DNA from: an uncultured Bacillota bacterium
GTDB lineage: Bacteria; Bacillota_I; Bacilli_A; RFN20; CAG-826
Reading direction: 5' to 3'
NCBI GenBank assembly: GCA_949289845.1
Contig: CASEPN010000002.1
Coordinates: forward strand, 62,001-126,000
Length of the DNA: 64,000 nt
Shown here: positions 1-8,503 of the stretch, piece by piece
Numbering within the stretch: position 1 is the first letter of the stretch
Layout of the letters: each line of letters opens with the position of its first letter
Translations under genes and position numbers: made by a program
Notes under the pieces: model-generated
Seen by the model: the letters and a program-made list of their open reading frames with translations, nothing else
Database searches by the model: none
Told to the model about the DNA's origin: nothing

Positions 1-230
1 CTTTTGCTACCGCCTATGTAACGGAACTCCACTACCTCTCGGAATGTGGGGTCTCTGGCATCCTTTCCTCGATATAGACCATAGGCTACTCGGACGACTT
101 CTCCTTCCTGAACCAGGCGCTTGATATATGCCTGCCGATCAATAGCGCCTGAAGGGAATTCATTTGTGGAAATGAGTGGCTTGATAGCGAATTCACTACC
201 TTTAGGCTTTCTAGAAATACTCGCTTTCAT
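1..230 (-). CDS. AbiEi-antitoxin-like N-terminal fragment (cut by window edge)
   Basis: An open frame of 76 codons starts at ATG 230-228 on the minus strand and leaves the window without a stop. The visible part reads as a short basic N-terminus, then a winged-helix-like stretch with the motif RLVQEGEVVRVAYGLYR, which resembles the 'L..G.l.rva.GvY' helix-wing signature of AbiEi-type antitoxins. In that family the N-terminal domain binds DNA and autoregulates a type IV toxin-antitoxin or phage-defence operon; the AbiEii partner would be transcribed after it, outside this window. The fragment is clearly AT-richer than its neighbours, which fits horizontal acquisition. A -35/-10 pair lies just upstream. 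The family call rests on one motif and could be wrong. Confidence 0.4.
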   Translation of the reverse strand, partial: MKASISRKPKGSEFAIKPLISTNEFPSGAIDRQAYIKRLVQEGEVVRVAYGLYRGKDARDPTFREVVEFRYIGGSK

Positions 231-239
231 CGATGTATA

Positions 240-268
240 TTTATAACTAATTATTAGTCCAAAAACAA
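240..268 (-). promoter_or_regulatory. Promoter of the AbiEi-like gene
   Basis: On the minus strand TTGTTT (268-263) and TATAAA (245-240) are separated by exactly 17 nt. The -10 box ends 9 nt before the ATG, so the transcript would have a leader of only a few bases. Confidence 0.5.
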
Positions 269-282
269 GAATTGGTCATAAA

Positions 283-307
283 GAAAACCCGTCCAGGAAG
301 GACGGGC
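283..307 (-). terminator. Rho-independent terminator after tldE
   Basis: The 7-bp arms CCCGTCC and GGACGGG enclose AGGAA. Read on the minus strand the hairpin is followed by TTTTC, just past the tldE stop codon. Confidence 0.85.
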
Positions 308-315
308 TTTGGTCG

Positions 316-1635
316 CTATTCCCCGGCGATCGACATGCCCTTGATAAGGATGTCGGGGCACTCCACCTTCCTTGTGGTAAGGACCATGTTCGCGTCGAGG
401 GCGGCGCAGTCCTTCAGCATCTTGAAGAGGTTGCCGCTTAAGGTGATGAGGGTCAGGGGACGGCCGATCTTTCCGTCCACGATCTCGAAGCCCTGGGCCT
501 GGCAGGAGAAGTCCCCGTTATAAGGGTTCAGTCCCGTGCCCAGTCCCGCGATGCTGGTGATGTAGACCCCATGGGAGACCTTCGATGCGAGGTCCTCCAG
601 GGTCCCCTTCCCTTTCCGGAGCCTGATGAGGCCGGCGCCGATTCCGATGGACCCTCCGCCATAGCCGGCGTTCCCCGTGGTCGTCACCCCGTCCTTCTTT
701 GCCGTTTCGCGGTTATGGAGGTATGTGAGGAGGGTGCCCTTTTCGATGAGCTTCCGGTTCTCTTTGGCGACGCCTTCGTCATCGAACCCGGAGAAGAACA
801 CCGTCTTGTCCAAGGGCCTTTCCTCGATTGTGACTTTGGAGGAGAGGATTCTCTCGCCAAGCTTCCCGGCCAGAGGGCTCGTCTTCTTCTGGACGGACTC
901 CGCGCTGAGGGCGCCGATGAAGGCGCGGATGAAGGAGGGAAGCACCTTGTTCTGGATGATGGTCGGATAGACGCCGCTCTTCATGCTGGAGGCGCCCATG
1001 CGCTTTCGAAGGTCGTCCCCGACCTTCCTTGCAAGGTCCGCGGGGTCGAATGCCCTGAGGTCGTTCCCGAAGAAGGAGTCGCCCGTGTCGATGGTCTTCT
1101 CCCCGTCCTTGCCGGTCACGTAGCCCCCGATGATGAAGCTGTTCCCTGCGCTCCTAAGCCTGAGCCCGTGGGAGTTCATGAAGAGCACCGTGTCGTCGCT
1201 TTCGGAATAGAACACCTCGGCGACGTCGGCCACTCCCTCTTCCTGGAAGAGAAGCTCCTCCAGCTTCTTCGCGAGGGCGATCTTCTCCTCGGGCGCGGTC
1301 TTCGCCAGGGCAGGATTCCTGACCTTCTTGGACACGTAGTGATCGCTCCCCTCGAAGAGGCCGACTTCGTCGGGCTTCTCGAGAAGGGCGGTGGAACGGA
1401 CGATCGCGTCCACCATCTCGCGATAGCCTTCCTCGTCGTCCTTCTCGGACGTGGAAAAGGCGATGTGGCCGTCCTTCACTCCGGAAGCCCAGAGGGAGAT
1501 GGAGGTCGAGACGCTATAGGAGTCGAGCTCCTTGTGGAACAAGGCGAACTCGAAGGTCTCCGAGCGGCTGACGTAGAGCTGGGCTTCCTCGAGCCCCGCC
1601 TCCTTCGCGTATTCAAAGAAGCGATCGTACTTCAT
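316..1635 (-). CDS. tldE: TldE/PmbA-family metalloprotease partner subunit
   Basis: 439 aa, about the usual length of TldE/PmbA (peptidase family U62/M103). In characterised systems TldD and TldE form a heterodimeric zinc protease that trims small modified peptides; TldE lacks the metal-binding motif and completes the active-site cavity. The N-terminus from MKYDRFFEYAKEAGLEEAQL and the C-terminal region around NPYNGDFSCQAQG are family-typical. I chose the ATG at 1635 because it forms a 4-bp ATGA overlap with the tldD stop codon; a longer frame upstream lies inside tldD and has no ribosome site. The natural substrate here is unknown, and no RiPP precursor was recognised nearby. A terminator follows directly. 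Confidence 0.92.
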   Translation of the reverse strand: MKYDRFFEYAKEAGLEEAQLYVSRSETFEFALFHKELDSYSVSTSISLWASGVKDGHIAFSTSEKDDEEGYREMVDAIVRSTALLEKPDEVGLFEGSDHYVSKKVRNPALAKTAPEEKIALAKKLEELLFQEEGVADVAEVFYSESDDTVLFMNSHGLRLRSAGNSFIIGGYVTGKDGEKTIDTGDSFFGNDLRAFDPADLARKVGDDLRKRMGASSMKSGVYPTIIQNKVLPSFIRAFIGALSAESVQKKTSPLAGKLGERILSSKVTIEERPLDKTVFFSGFDDEGVAKENRKLIEKGTLLTYLHNRETAKKDGVTTTGNAGYGGGSIGIGAGLIRLRKGKGTLEDLASKVSHGVYITSIAGLGTGLNPYNGDFSCQAQGFEIVDGKIGRPLTLITLSGNLFKMLKDCAALDANMVLTTRKVECPDILIKGMSIAGE

Positions 1636-3035
1636 TCCAGTTTTCCTCCCCGTCCGCCGACGGTGATCTCCTTCACGCGGATCGTCGGCTGCCCCACGGT
1701 GACGGGCACGGAGCCCGACACGGATCCGCAGTAGCCACATCCGAGGTCAAGGTCGTTCCCGACCCGGTCGATGTTCATGAGCACTTCCTTCCCCGAGCCG
1801 ATGAGGATGCAGCCCTTCACCATCTCGGCGATCTTCCCGTGCCGGACGATGTAGGCCTCCGAGGCGGCGAAGTTGAACTCGCCGGTCGTCGTGTCGACGG
1901 AGCCTCCGCCGAAGTTGGCGACATATAGCCCTAGCTCCGTGTCCCTGATGATGTCCTCGGGCTTGTCCTTTCCCGGGGCGATGTAGGTGTTGCTCATCCT
2001 CGAGGTCGGCTCGTAGCAGTAGCTTTCCCTCCTGGAGCAGCCGTTGGGCTCCATGTGGAGGCGCCTCCCGTTGAACTTGTCCACAAGGAAGCCGGTGCAG
2101 ACCCCGTCCTTGATGAGAAGGTTCTTCTTGGTCGGGGTTCCTTCCGAATCGGCGTTGTTGCTGCCCCAGGCGTTCTTGATGGTCCCGTCGTCATAGGCGG
2201 TGACAAGCGGGGAGGCGATGACCTTACCGATGGAGTCGGAGAAGACGGAGAGCCCCTTGGCGGTCGCGGTGGCCTCAAGGCTATGCCCGCATGCCTCGTG
2301 GAAGATGACCCCGCCCCAGCCGTTGGCGATGATGACCGGGAAGCGCCCGGAGGGGCATTCCTTCGCCGAAAGGAGGGCGATGGCGACCTCCCGCGCCTTC
2401 CTCGCGACGGCGGTCCTGTTGACCTTTTCGAGGAAGAAGGACCAGCCTCCATGGGTGCCGGGGGAGTGGGAGGCGGTCTCGATCTTCCCGTCCTCGGAGG
2501 CGGTGGCCACCGCGGTGATCCGGGCATGGCTCTCCCCGTTCTTCATGAGGAAGCCTTCCTCTCCTTCGGCGGCGAAGATCTCGATGGATTTCTTCTCGGC
2601 GAAGATTTCCGAGCGGGCGCGCACGATGCGCGGGTCCTTCCTCATCTCCTCGTCCATGTCCCTGAGGTAGCGGATCCTCTCTTCGGAGGGAACATCGATG
2701 ACGGGGTCCTTGACCGGGCAGATGGAAGGGGTCCTCCTCCTGGCGAAGGACTTAACCTCGAAGAGGCGCTCCCCCTCGTAGGCGAGGGACAGTTTCCTCG
2801 CAAGGGAGAGAAGCCCCCTCTTGGAAAGGTCCGCGGTGTACCCGTAGATCGAGCGAAGGCCCTTGAGGATGCGGAGTCCCGCCCCTCGCGTCCTTGCATT
2901 GGAGATCGACTCCACGCGCCCGTTCTCGACCTTGATCGTCTCCCGGGCCGTGTCTTCTACATAAAGCTCAGCGTAGTCCCCGCCTGTGGCGAGCGCCTCG
3001 TTGAGCGTCAGCATTGCCAGTTTCTTGGCTAGCAT
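1632..3035 (-). CDS. tldD: TldD-family zinc metalloprotease catalytic subunit
   Basis: 467 aa. The protein carries the family's metal-binding signature in FHEACGHSLEATA (HExxxH), preceded by a conserved glycine-rich stretch, and ends in the typical MVKGCILIGSGKEVL region. TldD supplies the zinc site of the TldD/TldE heterodimer, which degrades or matures short peptides in the cytoplasm. The start at 3035 is supported by AAAGGAGG on the minus strand seven nucleotides upstream. The gene is the first of a two-gene operon with tldE (ATGA overlap, so translational coupling is likely). It is divergent from the small gene at 3127. Confidence 0.93.
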   Translation of the reverse strand: MLAKKLAMLTLNEALATGGDYAELYVEDTARETIKVENGRVESISNARTRGAGLRILKGLRSIYGYTADLSKRGLLSLARKLSLAYEGERLFEVKSFARRRTPSICPVKDPVIDVPSEERIRYLRDMDEEMRKDPRIVRARSEIFAEKKSIEIFAAEGEEGFLMKNGESHARITAVATASEDGKIETASHSPGTHGGWSFFLEKVNRTAVARKAREVAIALLSAKECPSGRFPVIIANGWGGVIFHEACGHSLEATATAKGLSVFSDSIGKVIASPLVTAYDDGTIKNAWGSNNADSEGTPTKKNLLIKDGVCTGFLVDKFNGRRLHMEPNGCSRRESYCYEPTSRMSNTYIAPGKDKPEDIIRDTELGLYVANFGGGSVDTTTGEFNFAASEAYIVRHGKIAEMVKGCILIGSGKEVLMNIDRVGNDLDLGCGYCGSVSGSVPVTVGQPTIRVKEITVGGRGGKLE

Positions 3036-3114
3036 AGGCTCCTCCTTTCATATCGCGATTCGAGCGCACGGTATCACCTTTAAGGGAAACCTTCACCAAA
3101 AACCGACGGATAGG

Positions 3115-3120
3115 GATAAT
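3115..3120 (+). promoter_or_regulatory. -10 box, leaderless start of the gene at 3127
   Basis: GATAAT ends exactly 6 nt before ATG 3127, so transcription is expected to begin at the A of the start codon. No Shine-Dalgarno is present and no clear -35 is visible. Confidence 0.5.
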
Positions 3121-3126
3121 CTCCCT

Positions 3127-3726
3127 ATGGATTGGAAAGCCCTTTGCGAGGAGGCGGAACGGAACTACGTGAAGGAGGCCCCTCTTGCCTCGGGTCGTCT
3201 CCTTTCCTTCCTCTTGAATAGGGACAGCCTCCGGACAAGGCTCCTGGGGTTCATGACAAGGGCCTATTGGTCGAGGAAGAAGCTACTTAAGCAAGGGAAG
3301 GTTATCTACGCCTACGCCTTCCGGGAATGGGGGTTCGGGGAAAGGAGCCTGGAGCATCCCGTCTGGATCCTCCATTCCCCGTCCATGAAGGCCATGGAGC
3401 ATCCGGAAATCCTCAAAAATGCAGCGGAATTGCTTATGAAAAAAGAGGAATGGCCTCCTATGGGCAAGAAGGAAGCCGATGCACTCGCCCATGCCTTCGA
3501 GCCTCTTGCTAGGCCCATGTTCCTTCCTCTTCCGGAAGGCTTTGGGGAGGTCCCCCTCTTCCTCAGCGTGCTCGACTGGATTCCCCAGCACCTCCAAGAG
3601 TTCCGGCTCGGGCTGAACCTAATCATCCAGAACCCCTCGGTCTCGAAAGAGAGCATTCTTCTCATGGAACGGTATTTCCCTCAGGAGTGGAGGGATGCAT
3701 ACTTCGGGCAGGGCATCGCCTTATAG
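3127..3726 (+). CDS. Hypothetical protein, 199 aa
   Basis: Not recognised. The product is a soluble-looking 199-residue protein rich in aromatic and charged residues (an RAYWSRKKLLKQGK segment, several Trp and Pro-Leu stretches), with no signal peptide, membrane helix, Cys pair or nucleotide-binding motif. The start was set at the ATG of MDWKALCEEAE because the preceding GATAAT box sits 6 nt upstream. An in-frame start farther upstream would lie inside the divergent tldD promoter region. The next gene, a metallo-hydrolase, starts 20 nt after the stop with its own ribosome site, so the two may share a transcript. Function unknown. Confidence 0.7.
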   Translation: MDWKALCEEAERNYVKEAPLASGRLLSFLLNRDSLRTRLLGFMTRAYWSRKKLLKQGKVIYAYAFREWGFGERSLEHPVWILHSPSMKAMEHPEILKNAAELLMKKEEWPPMGKKEADALAHAFEPLARPMFLPLPEGFGEVPLFLSVLDWIPQHLQEFRLGLNLIIQNPSVSKESILLMERYFPQEWRDAYFGQGIAL

Positions 3727-3746
3727 GCGAAGAAAGGAGTCCAAGG

Positions 3747-4340
3747 ATGGCTACGCTTTTCTACCAAGGCCATGCTTCCTTCCGCATCACCAGCGACGAG
3801 GGGAGGGTCCTCTTCATCGACCCGTACGCGGGCGTCGGCTACCAGACTCCCGCGGACATCTGTCTCGTCACCCACGAGCACTATGACCACAACGCGGTCG
3901 AGAAGATCGTGCGGAAGTCCCAGACGGTGTTCATCCGCGTCGCCCAGGCTCTTGACGGAGGCATCTACCGTTCCTTCGACTACTTCGGCTACCACATCGA
4001 GGCAGTCCCTGCCTATAACTCCCACCACAAGAAGGAGGAGACCGTGGGCTACCTTATCACCGTGGATGGGGTCACTCTCTATCACGCGGGGGATACGGAC
4101 CTCATTCCCGAGATGGCCGCCCTCAAGGAGAAGAAGATCGACTACGCGCTCCTGCCGATCGACGGCTTCTATACGATGGGTCCGGAGGACGCCGCGAAAG
4201 CCGCCGAGATCATCGGGTGCCGCACCCTCATCCCGATGCACATGCATGTTGGCACCGACTTCGACATCGCCCAGGCGATGAAGGTCCATAGCGACAAGGC
4301 CATCCTCGTGAGGGTAAACCAGAAGCTCGAGCTGAAATAA
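3747..4340 (+). CDS. Metallo-beta-lactamase-fold hydrolase (UPF0173-like)
   Basis: 197 aa. The fold is indicated by an N-terminal beta-rich region beginning MATLFYQGHASFRI, the dinuclear metal motif THEHYDHN (HxHxD, third His replaced by Asn), a later AYNSHHKK histidine cluster, YHAGDTD supplying the bridging Asp, and a C-terminal MHMHVG. This combination is typical of UPF0173/YtkL-like hydrolases, whose substrates are mostly unknown. The ATG at 3747 follows AAAGGAG at a good distance; 20 extra upstream residues in frame overlap the previous gene and look non-native. It is probably cotranscribed with the small gene before it. Confidence 0.85.
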   Translation: MATLFYQGHASFRITSDEGRVLFIDPYAGVGYQTPADICLVTHEHYDHNAVEKIVRKSQTVFIRVAQALDGGIYRSFDYFGYHIEAVPAYNSHHKKEETVGYLITVDGVTLYHAGDTDLIPEMAALKEKKIDYALLPIDGFYTMGPEDAAKAAEIIGCRTLIPMHMHVGTDFDIAQAMKVHSDKAILVRVNQKLELK

Positions 4341-4447
4341 CTGCAAATCAACCGTCAAATTATCATTAAATCGATTTCTTGCTGCGCTGGACAACTGAAA
4401 CAAGATGAGCAGACGGCACCAACTGAGATGCGAATTGCTTGCCTATG

Positions 4448-4467
4448 AGGCACCGTAAGGTGCCTTT
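4448..4467 (+). terminator. Terminator before gdpP
   Basis: AGGCACC and GGTGCCT form a 7-bp stem with a GTAA tetraloop followed by TTTCGT. The tail is short, so strength is uncertain. Confidence 0.65.
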
Positions 4468-4471
4468 CGTC

Positions 4472-4477
4472 TATAAT
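4472..4477 (+). promoter_or_regulatory. -10 box (TATAAT) of the gdpP operon
   Basis: A consensus TATAAT lies 8 nt before ATG 4486 with no ribosome-binding site between them, predicting a leaderless or 2-nt-leader mRNA. No good -35 is seen. Confidence 0.6.
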
Positions 4478-4485
4478 GGCGCGGC

Positions 4486-6540
4486 ATGATCGAAGCCATC
4501 CGCAAATATAGGGTCGCGACCCTGGTGCTCCTCGTGTTCGAGATCTGCGTGTCCGCGGTCGCGCTCATTTTCTACTACTTCGACATCTATGGCTTCCAGG
4601 GCGTCGAGCACTCCTTCATCTACATCCTCGCGGTGCTCGCCGTGTTCCTGGTCGTCGACTGCCTCCTCCTCTTCTTCGCCCTCGCTAGGCTCAACAAGCT
4701 CCGGAGCAAGGACGATTTCAACGCGGCGACCCTCATCGGCCCCGAATTCCAGGAGGCCTATGAGTTCGGCCAGGTCGGCATCATCATCGTCGACGAGGAC
4801 AACGTCGTCCTCTGGACCAACGGCTTCCTCCAGGGAAGGCAGATCGACCTCGTCGGGACGGAGCTCATCCATTCGGCCCCTGAGCTCGTGCCCCTCACCG
4901 CCTCTCCTTCCACTTCCAAGAGGCACATCGAGTTCGGCGAGAAGATTTACGACACCTGCTATCTCTCCGGGTCCCGGATGTTCATCCTCAGGGACATCAG
5001 CGAGTACGAGGAGGTGCTCGCCTATAACCGCGACCAGGCCCTCGCCCTCGGGATCGTCTCCATCGATAACCTGAACGAGGTGTCGGGAGAGACGGACGAG
5101 ACCGCGGACGTGGTCAACGACGTCCGGAGCGAGCTCATCTCCTACTTCCGTTCCTACGGGGTCGTCCTCCGGAGGATCCGGAACGACAGCTACTTCTGCG
5201 TGGCGAATGCCGCCGCGATCCGCAAGATGGAGGCCGAAGGCTTCTCCGTTCTGGAGAAGGTGCGCGCCCTCGTCGTCGACCAGCCGACGAAACTGACCCT
5301 TTCCTGCGGCTTCGCCTACGACATCCCGGACACCGCGAAGCTGAACGACATGGCGGGCAATGCCCTCGACGTCGCCCTTTCCCGCGGAGGCGACCAGGTC
5401 GTCGTCTCGCAGTTTGGCGCTGGCCTTCGCTTCTTCGGGGGGAAGTCCGTCGCCCAGGAAGCGACGAGCAAGGTCAAGATCCGTTCCACCGCCGACTCCA
5501 TCGTCTCCCTCGTGCGCGACTCCACGGACGTCTTCATCATGGGGCACGCGGACGCCGACATGGACGCCATCGGAAGCTGCCTCGGCATCAAGGCGATGGC
5601 CGATTGGGCGGGCGAGGGGAAGAAGCGCGTCCGCATCGTCTACTCGCCCAAGCTCTTCGAGCAGAAGGCGCGCCTTGCCTTCTGCGGCTCTTTCTCCAAG
5701 GAGGAGTTCGACAAGATGACGATTTCCCCCGAGGCGGCGGTCCGGGAGATGAAGTCGACTTCCCTCCTCATCGTCGTGGACGTGAGCAACCCCGACATGA
5801 CGATCTCCCCCCGCCTCCTTGAGAAGAGCAACAAGACCATCGTCATCGACCACCACCGGAGGGGGGAGAAGTACATCGACCACTACGTCCTCTCCCATGT
5901 CGACCCCTCGGCATCCTCCGCGTCCGAGCTCATCGCGATCCTCCTTCGCTACGCCACCGCGAACCCGCCGATCCCCCTCCCCGCTTCCTACGCGACGGTG
6001 ATGCTCGCGGGGATCTTCCTGGATTCCAACTATTTCAAGAGCAAGGCGACCGGGGCCAGGACCTTCGAGGCGGCCGAGATCCTCAAGGACCACGGGGCGG
6101 ACAACGCCCGGGCGGACGACTTCCTGAAGGACGGCTTCGAAGAGTTCGAGCTGACGACGAAGATCGTCTCCTCGATCCAGACCTTGGAGACGGGAGCGGT
6201 CTACTGCGCGGCCGAGGAGAGGCAGCTCCTTCCCAGGAGCACCCTCGCCAAGGTCGCCAACCAGGCGATGCAGATCAAGAGCATCAACGCGGTGTTCGTC
6301 ATCGGCAGGACCGCGCCGGACAAGGTCAACATTTCCTGCCGGAGCGATGGGACGGTGAACGTCCAGCTCATCGCGGAGAAGCTCGGGGGAGGCGGTCACT
6401 TCCAGATGGCCGCCGCGAGCTTCCCCAACGACATATGCAAGGCCCAGACGGTCCAAGGCGTCGTGGACGCCCTCAAGGGAATCGTCGAGCAGTACTGGGA
6501 TTCCGCCCAGGCGGGCGTCAGCGCCCCCACGGAGCCCTAG
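4486..6540 (+). CDS. gdpP: Cyclic-di-AMP phosphodiesterase GdpP
   Basis: 684 aa, membrane-anchored. Two transmembrane helices (about residues 10-31 and 42-64) are followed by a PAS-like region, a degenerate GGDEF domain, and the catalytic DHH/DHHA1 module: GHADADMDAIGS (about 352-363), VIDHHRRG (about 453) and GGGGHFQMA (about 634). GdpP hydrolyses c-di-AMP to pApA and so controls potassium and osmolyte balance and cell-wall stress. In Bacilli it usually sits just before rplI and dnaB, as here (rplI starts 14 nt after the stop). The start codon follows a TATAAT box by 8 nt with no Shine-Dalgarno. Confidence 0.95.
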   Translation: MIEAIRKYRVATLVLLVFEICVSAVALIFYYFDIYGFQGVEHSFIYILAVLAVFLVVDCLLLFFALARLNKLRSKDDFNAATLIGPEFQEAYEFGQVGIIIVDEDNVVLWTNGFLQGRQIDLVGTELIHSAPELVPLTASPSTSKRHIEFGEKIYDTCYLSGSRMFILRDISEYEEVLAYNRDQALALGIVSIDNLNEVSGETDETADVVNDVRSELISYFRSYGVVLRRIRNDSYFCVANAAAIRKMEAEGFSVLEKVRALVVDQPTKLTLSCGFAYDIPDTAKLNDMAGNALDVALSRGGDQVVVSQFGAGLRFFGGKSVAQEATSKVKIRSTADSIVSLVRDSTDVFIMGHADADMDAIGSCLGIKAMADWAGEGKKRVRIVYSPKLFEQKARLAFCGSFSKEEFDKMTISPEAAVREMKSTSLLIVVDVSNPDMTISPRLLEKSNKTIVIDHHRRGEKYIDHYVLSHVDPSASSASELIAILLRYATANPPIPLPASYATVMLAGIFLDSNYFKSKATGARTFEAAEILKDHGADNARADDFLKDGFEEFELTTKIVSSIQTLETGAVYCAAEERQLLPRSTLAKVANQAMQIKSINAVFVIGRTAPDKVNISCRSDGTVNVQLIAEKLGGGGHFQMAAASFPNDICKAQTVQGVVDALKGIVEQYWDSAQAGVSAPTEP

Positions 6541-6554
6541 GGAAAGGAGAAAAG

Positions 6555-7016
6555 ATGCGCATCATCATGCTGAAGGACGTCAAGGGCGTCGGGAAGAAGG
6601 GGGAGATCGTCACTGTCAGCGACGGCTACGGGGCGAACTACCTCATCCCCCGCGGGCTCGCCGCGCTTTCCTCCCCCGAGGCCCTCGGGCGCCTCAAGGC
6701 GGAAGAAAGGCAGGAGGCCATCCGCCAGAAGGAGCTTAAGAAGGAGGCGGAGGCCATCCGGGACCGCCTCGAGCACATCAACGTCGAGTTCACCGCCAAG
6801 GCCGGGAAGGACGGGCGTATGTTCGGCTCCATCTCCCCCAAGGAGATCGAGGAAGGGCTCCTCCGCCAGTGGGGCATCCAGATCGACAAGAGGAAGTTCC
6901 TCGACAAGTACCCGGCCAACGCCTTCGGCTACACGAGGCTCCGCATCGAGCTCTACAAGGGGCCAGAAGGGCAGGTCGTCGGCACCGTCAACGTCCACAT
7001 CACGGAGGCGAAGTAG
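6555..7016 (+). CDS. rplI: 50S ribosomal protein L9
   Basis: 153 aa. The N-terminal RNA-binding domain has the L9 signature MRIIMLKDVKGVGKKG...VSDGYGANYLIP, followed by the long charged connecting helix (about residues 40-75) and the C-terminal domain with GRMFGSIS. Length matches family members. Start chosen at ATG 6555, eight nucleotides after AAAGGAG. It lies between gdpP and dnaB, and its TAG stop overlaps the dnaB GTG start by one base, so the two are translationally coupled. Confidence 0.97.
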   Translation: MRIIMLKDVKGVGKKGEIVTVSDGYGANYLIPRGLAALSSPEALGRLKAEERQEAIRQKELKKEAEAIRDRLEHINVEFTAKAGKDGRMFGSISPKEIEEGLLRQWGIQIDKRKFLDKYPANAFGYTRLRIELYKGPEGQVVGTVNVHITEAK

Positions 7017-8503
7017 TGGCCGCCAGGGACTTCGAGACGCCCGCGAACATCTTCGCCGAGCAAGCCGTCCTCGGGATGATGCTCATCGACCAGGACGCCG
7101 CGGCCCTTGGGCTCGCCGCCCTTTCGGAGCAGTCTTTTTCCGGAAGGGACGAGAGGAACGTCCTTATCTTCCGGGCGATGAAGTCCGTCGAGGAGAAGCA
7201 TTCGCCCGTCGACCTCCAGACGGTGACCAATGAGCTCATCAACGCGAATTGCTTCGAGTCCGCCGGAGGGAACGAGTACCTCCGGCAGCTTCTCGACGTT
7301 CCCATGTCGCCGGAGAACATCGAGCATTACATCCGCATCGTCAACGACCAGGCCGTTCTCCGGGACTTTCTCCTGAAGATGCGAGAGGGCATCCTCGAGT
7401 ACCGGAAGGCCGGGGAGTTCAAGGACGTCGGGGAGTTCCTGGCCCGCTACACCGCGGACCTCACGAGGATCTCCGGGAAACGTTCCGTCGGAGAGTTCCG
7501 GACCGCCGAGGTCGTCGCAAGGGCCGTTCAGAAGATGCTCGAGGCCGAGGGCCAGCGTAGCGCAAACGGGATCACCGGGGTCGACACGGGCTACACGGAC
7601 ATGAACCGCCTCACCCACGGCTGGCAGAAGGGCGACCTCATCGTCATCGCCGCCCGTCCCTCGGTGGGGAAGACCGCCTTCGCGATTAACCTCGCGGTGA
7701 ACGCGGCGAGGAAGACGGGGAAGCCCGTCGCCTTCTTCTCCGCGGAAATGTCCGCCGACCAGATCATGAAGAGGATCATCTCCTCCGAGAGTCATGTCAC
7801 CGGGGATGACCTCCTCGCCCCCATGTACCTCGACGCGAGGAGGAGGGCCCAGGTCGCCAGCGCGATCGACCATATCGCCACCTACCCCATCTTCTTCGAC
7901 GACACCCCGAACATCCGCCTCGGAGACCTCCTCGCGAAGGCCAGGAAGCTCAAGGGCGCCCACGAGGACCTTTCCCTCATCGTCATCGACTACCTCAACC
8001 TCATCACCACCGAGCACCAGGAAAGCCGCGCCCTCGAGGTCCAGCAGATCTCGATGTCCCTCAAGGAGCTCGCCCGCTCCCTCAAGGTCCCGGTCATCGC
8101 CCTCGCCCAGCTGAACCGCGCGAGCGACATGAACCCCAAGGGAGTGCCGACCCTGGCTAACCTCCGCGAGTCCGGCTCGATCGAGAACGACGCCGACCTC
8201 GTCCTCCTCATGTACCGGAGCGACTACTACCAGAACCAGGCCCAGGGGAAGGGCGCCCAGAACGGGGAGAAGAACTACCGCGAGAGGCTCGAGGAGTCCG
8301 TCGAGCAAGGAAAGAAGGAGGCCGGGGACAAGGCCTCGATGTCCATCACCGAGGTAAGGGTCGCGAAGAACAGGAACGGCGCGCTCGGGACCTGCTACTA
8401 CCTCTTCAGCAAGGCGTATTCGCGCTTCGACATGCCGGACGACGAGACGAGGCGCGCGATCGCCCGCGAGAAGAACGAGCCCTTGGCAGACCCGGAGGAG
8501 TGA
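7016..8503 (+). CDS. dnaB: Replicative DNA helicase DnaB
   Basis: 495 aa from a GTG start preceded by GGAGG six nucleotides upstream; an upstream reading in the same frame lies inside rplI and is not native. The N-terminal primase-interacting domain begins near FETPANIFAEQAVLG. The RecA-like helicase core has Walker A ARPSVGKTAFAI (about 213-224), Walker B LSLIVIDYLNL, and the ALAQLNR and ESGSIENDAD motifs of the H3/H4 region. A low-complexity Gln/Lys/Glu-rich insertion precedes the C-terminal strand EVRVAKNRNG. DnaB unwinds DNA at the replication fork. Its TGA stop overlaps the ATG of the next gene by one base. Confidence 0.96.
   Translation: MAARDFETPANIFAEQAVLGMMLIDQDAAALGLAALSEQSFSGRDERNVLIFRAMKSVEEKHSPVDLQTVTNELINANCFESAGGNEYLRQLLDVPMSPENIEHYIRIVNDQAVLRDFLLKMREGILEYRKAGEFKDVGEFLARYTADLTRISGKRSVGEFRTAEVVARAVQKMLEAEGQRSANGITGVDTGYTDMNRLTHGWQKGDLIVIAARPSVGKTAFAINLAVNAARKTGKPVAFFSAEMSADQIMKRIISSESHVTGDDLLAPMYLDARRRAQVASAIDHIATYPIFFDDTPNIRLGDLLAKARKLKGAHEDLSLIVIDYLNLITTEHQESRALEVQQISMSLKELARSLKVPVIALAQLNRASDMNPKGVPTLANLRESGSIENDADLVLLMYRSDYYQNQAQGKGAQNGEKNYRERLEESVEQGKKEAGDKASMSITEVRVAKNRNGALGTCYYLFSKAYSRFDMPDDETRRAIAREKNEPLADPEE

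Noticed and set aside
4471-6456. A 661-codon open frame antisense to gdpP
   Set aside because: It has no ribosome site and biased composition, and gdpP on the other strand carries all DHH/DHHA1 motifs. The high GC content explains the missing stops.
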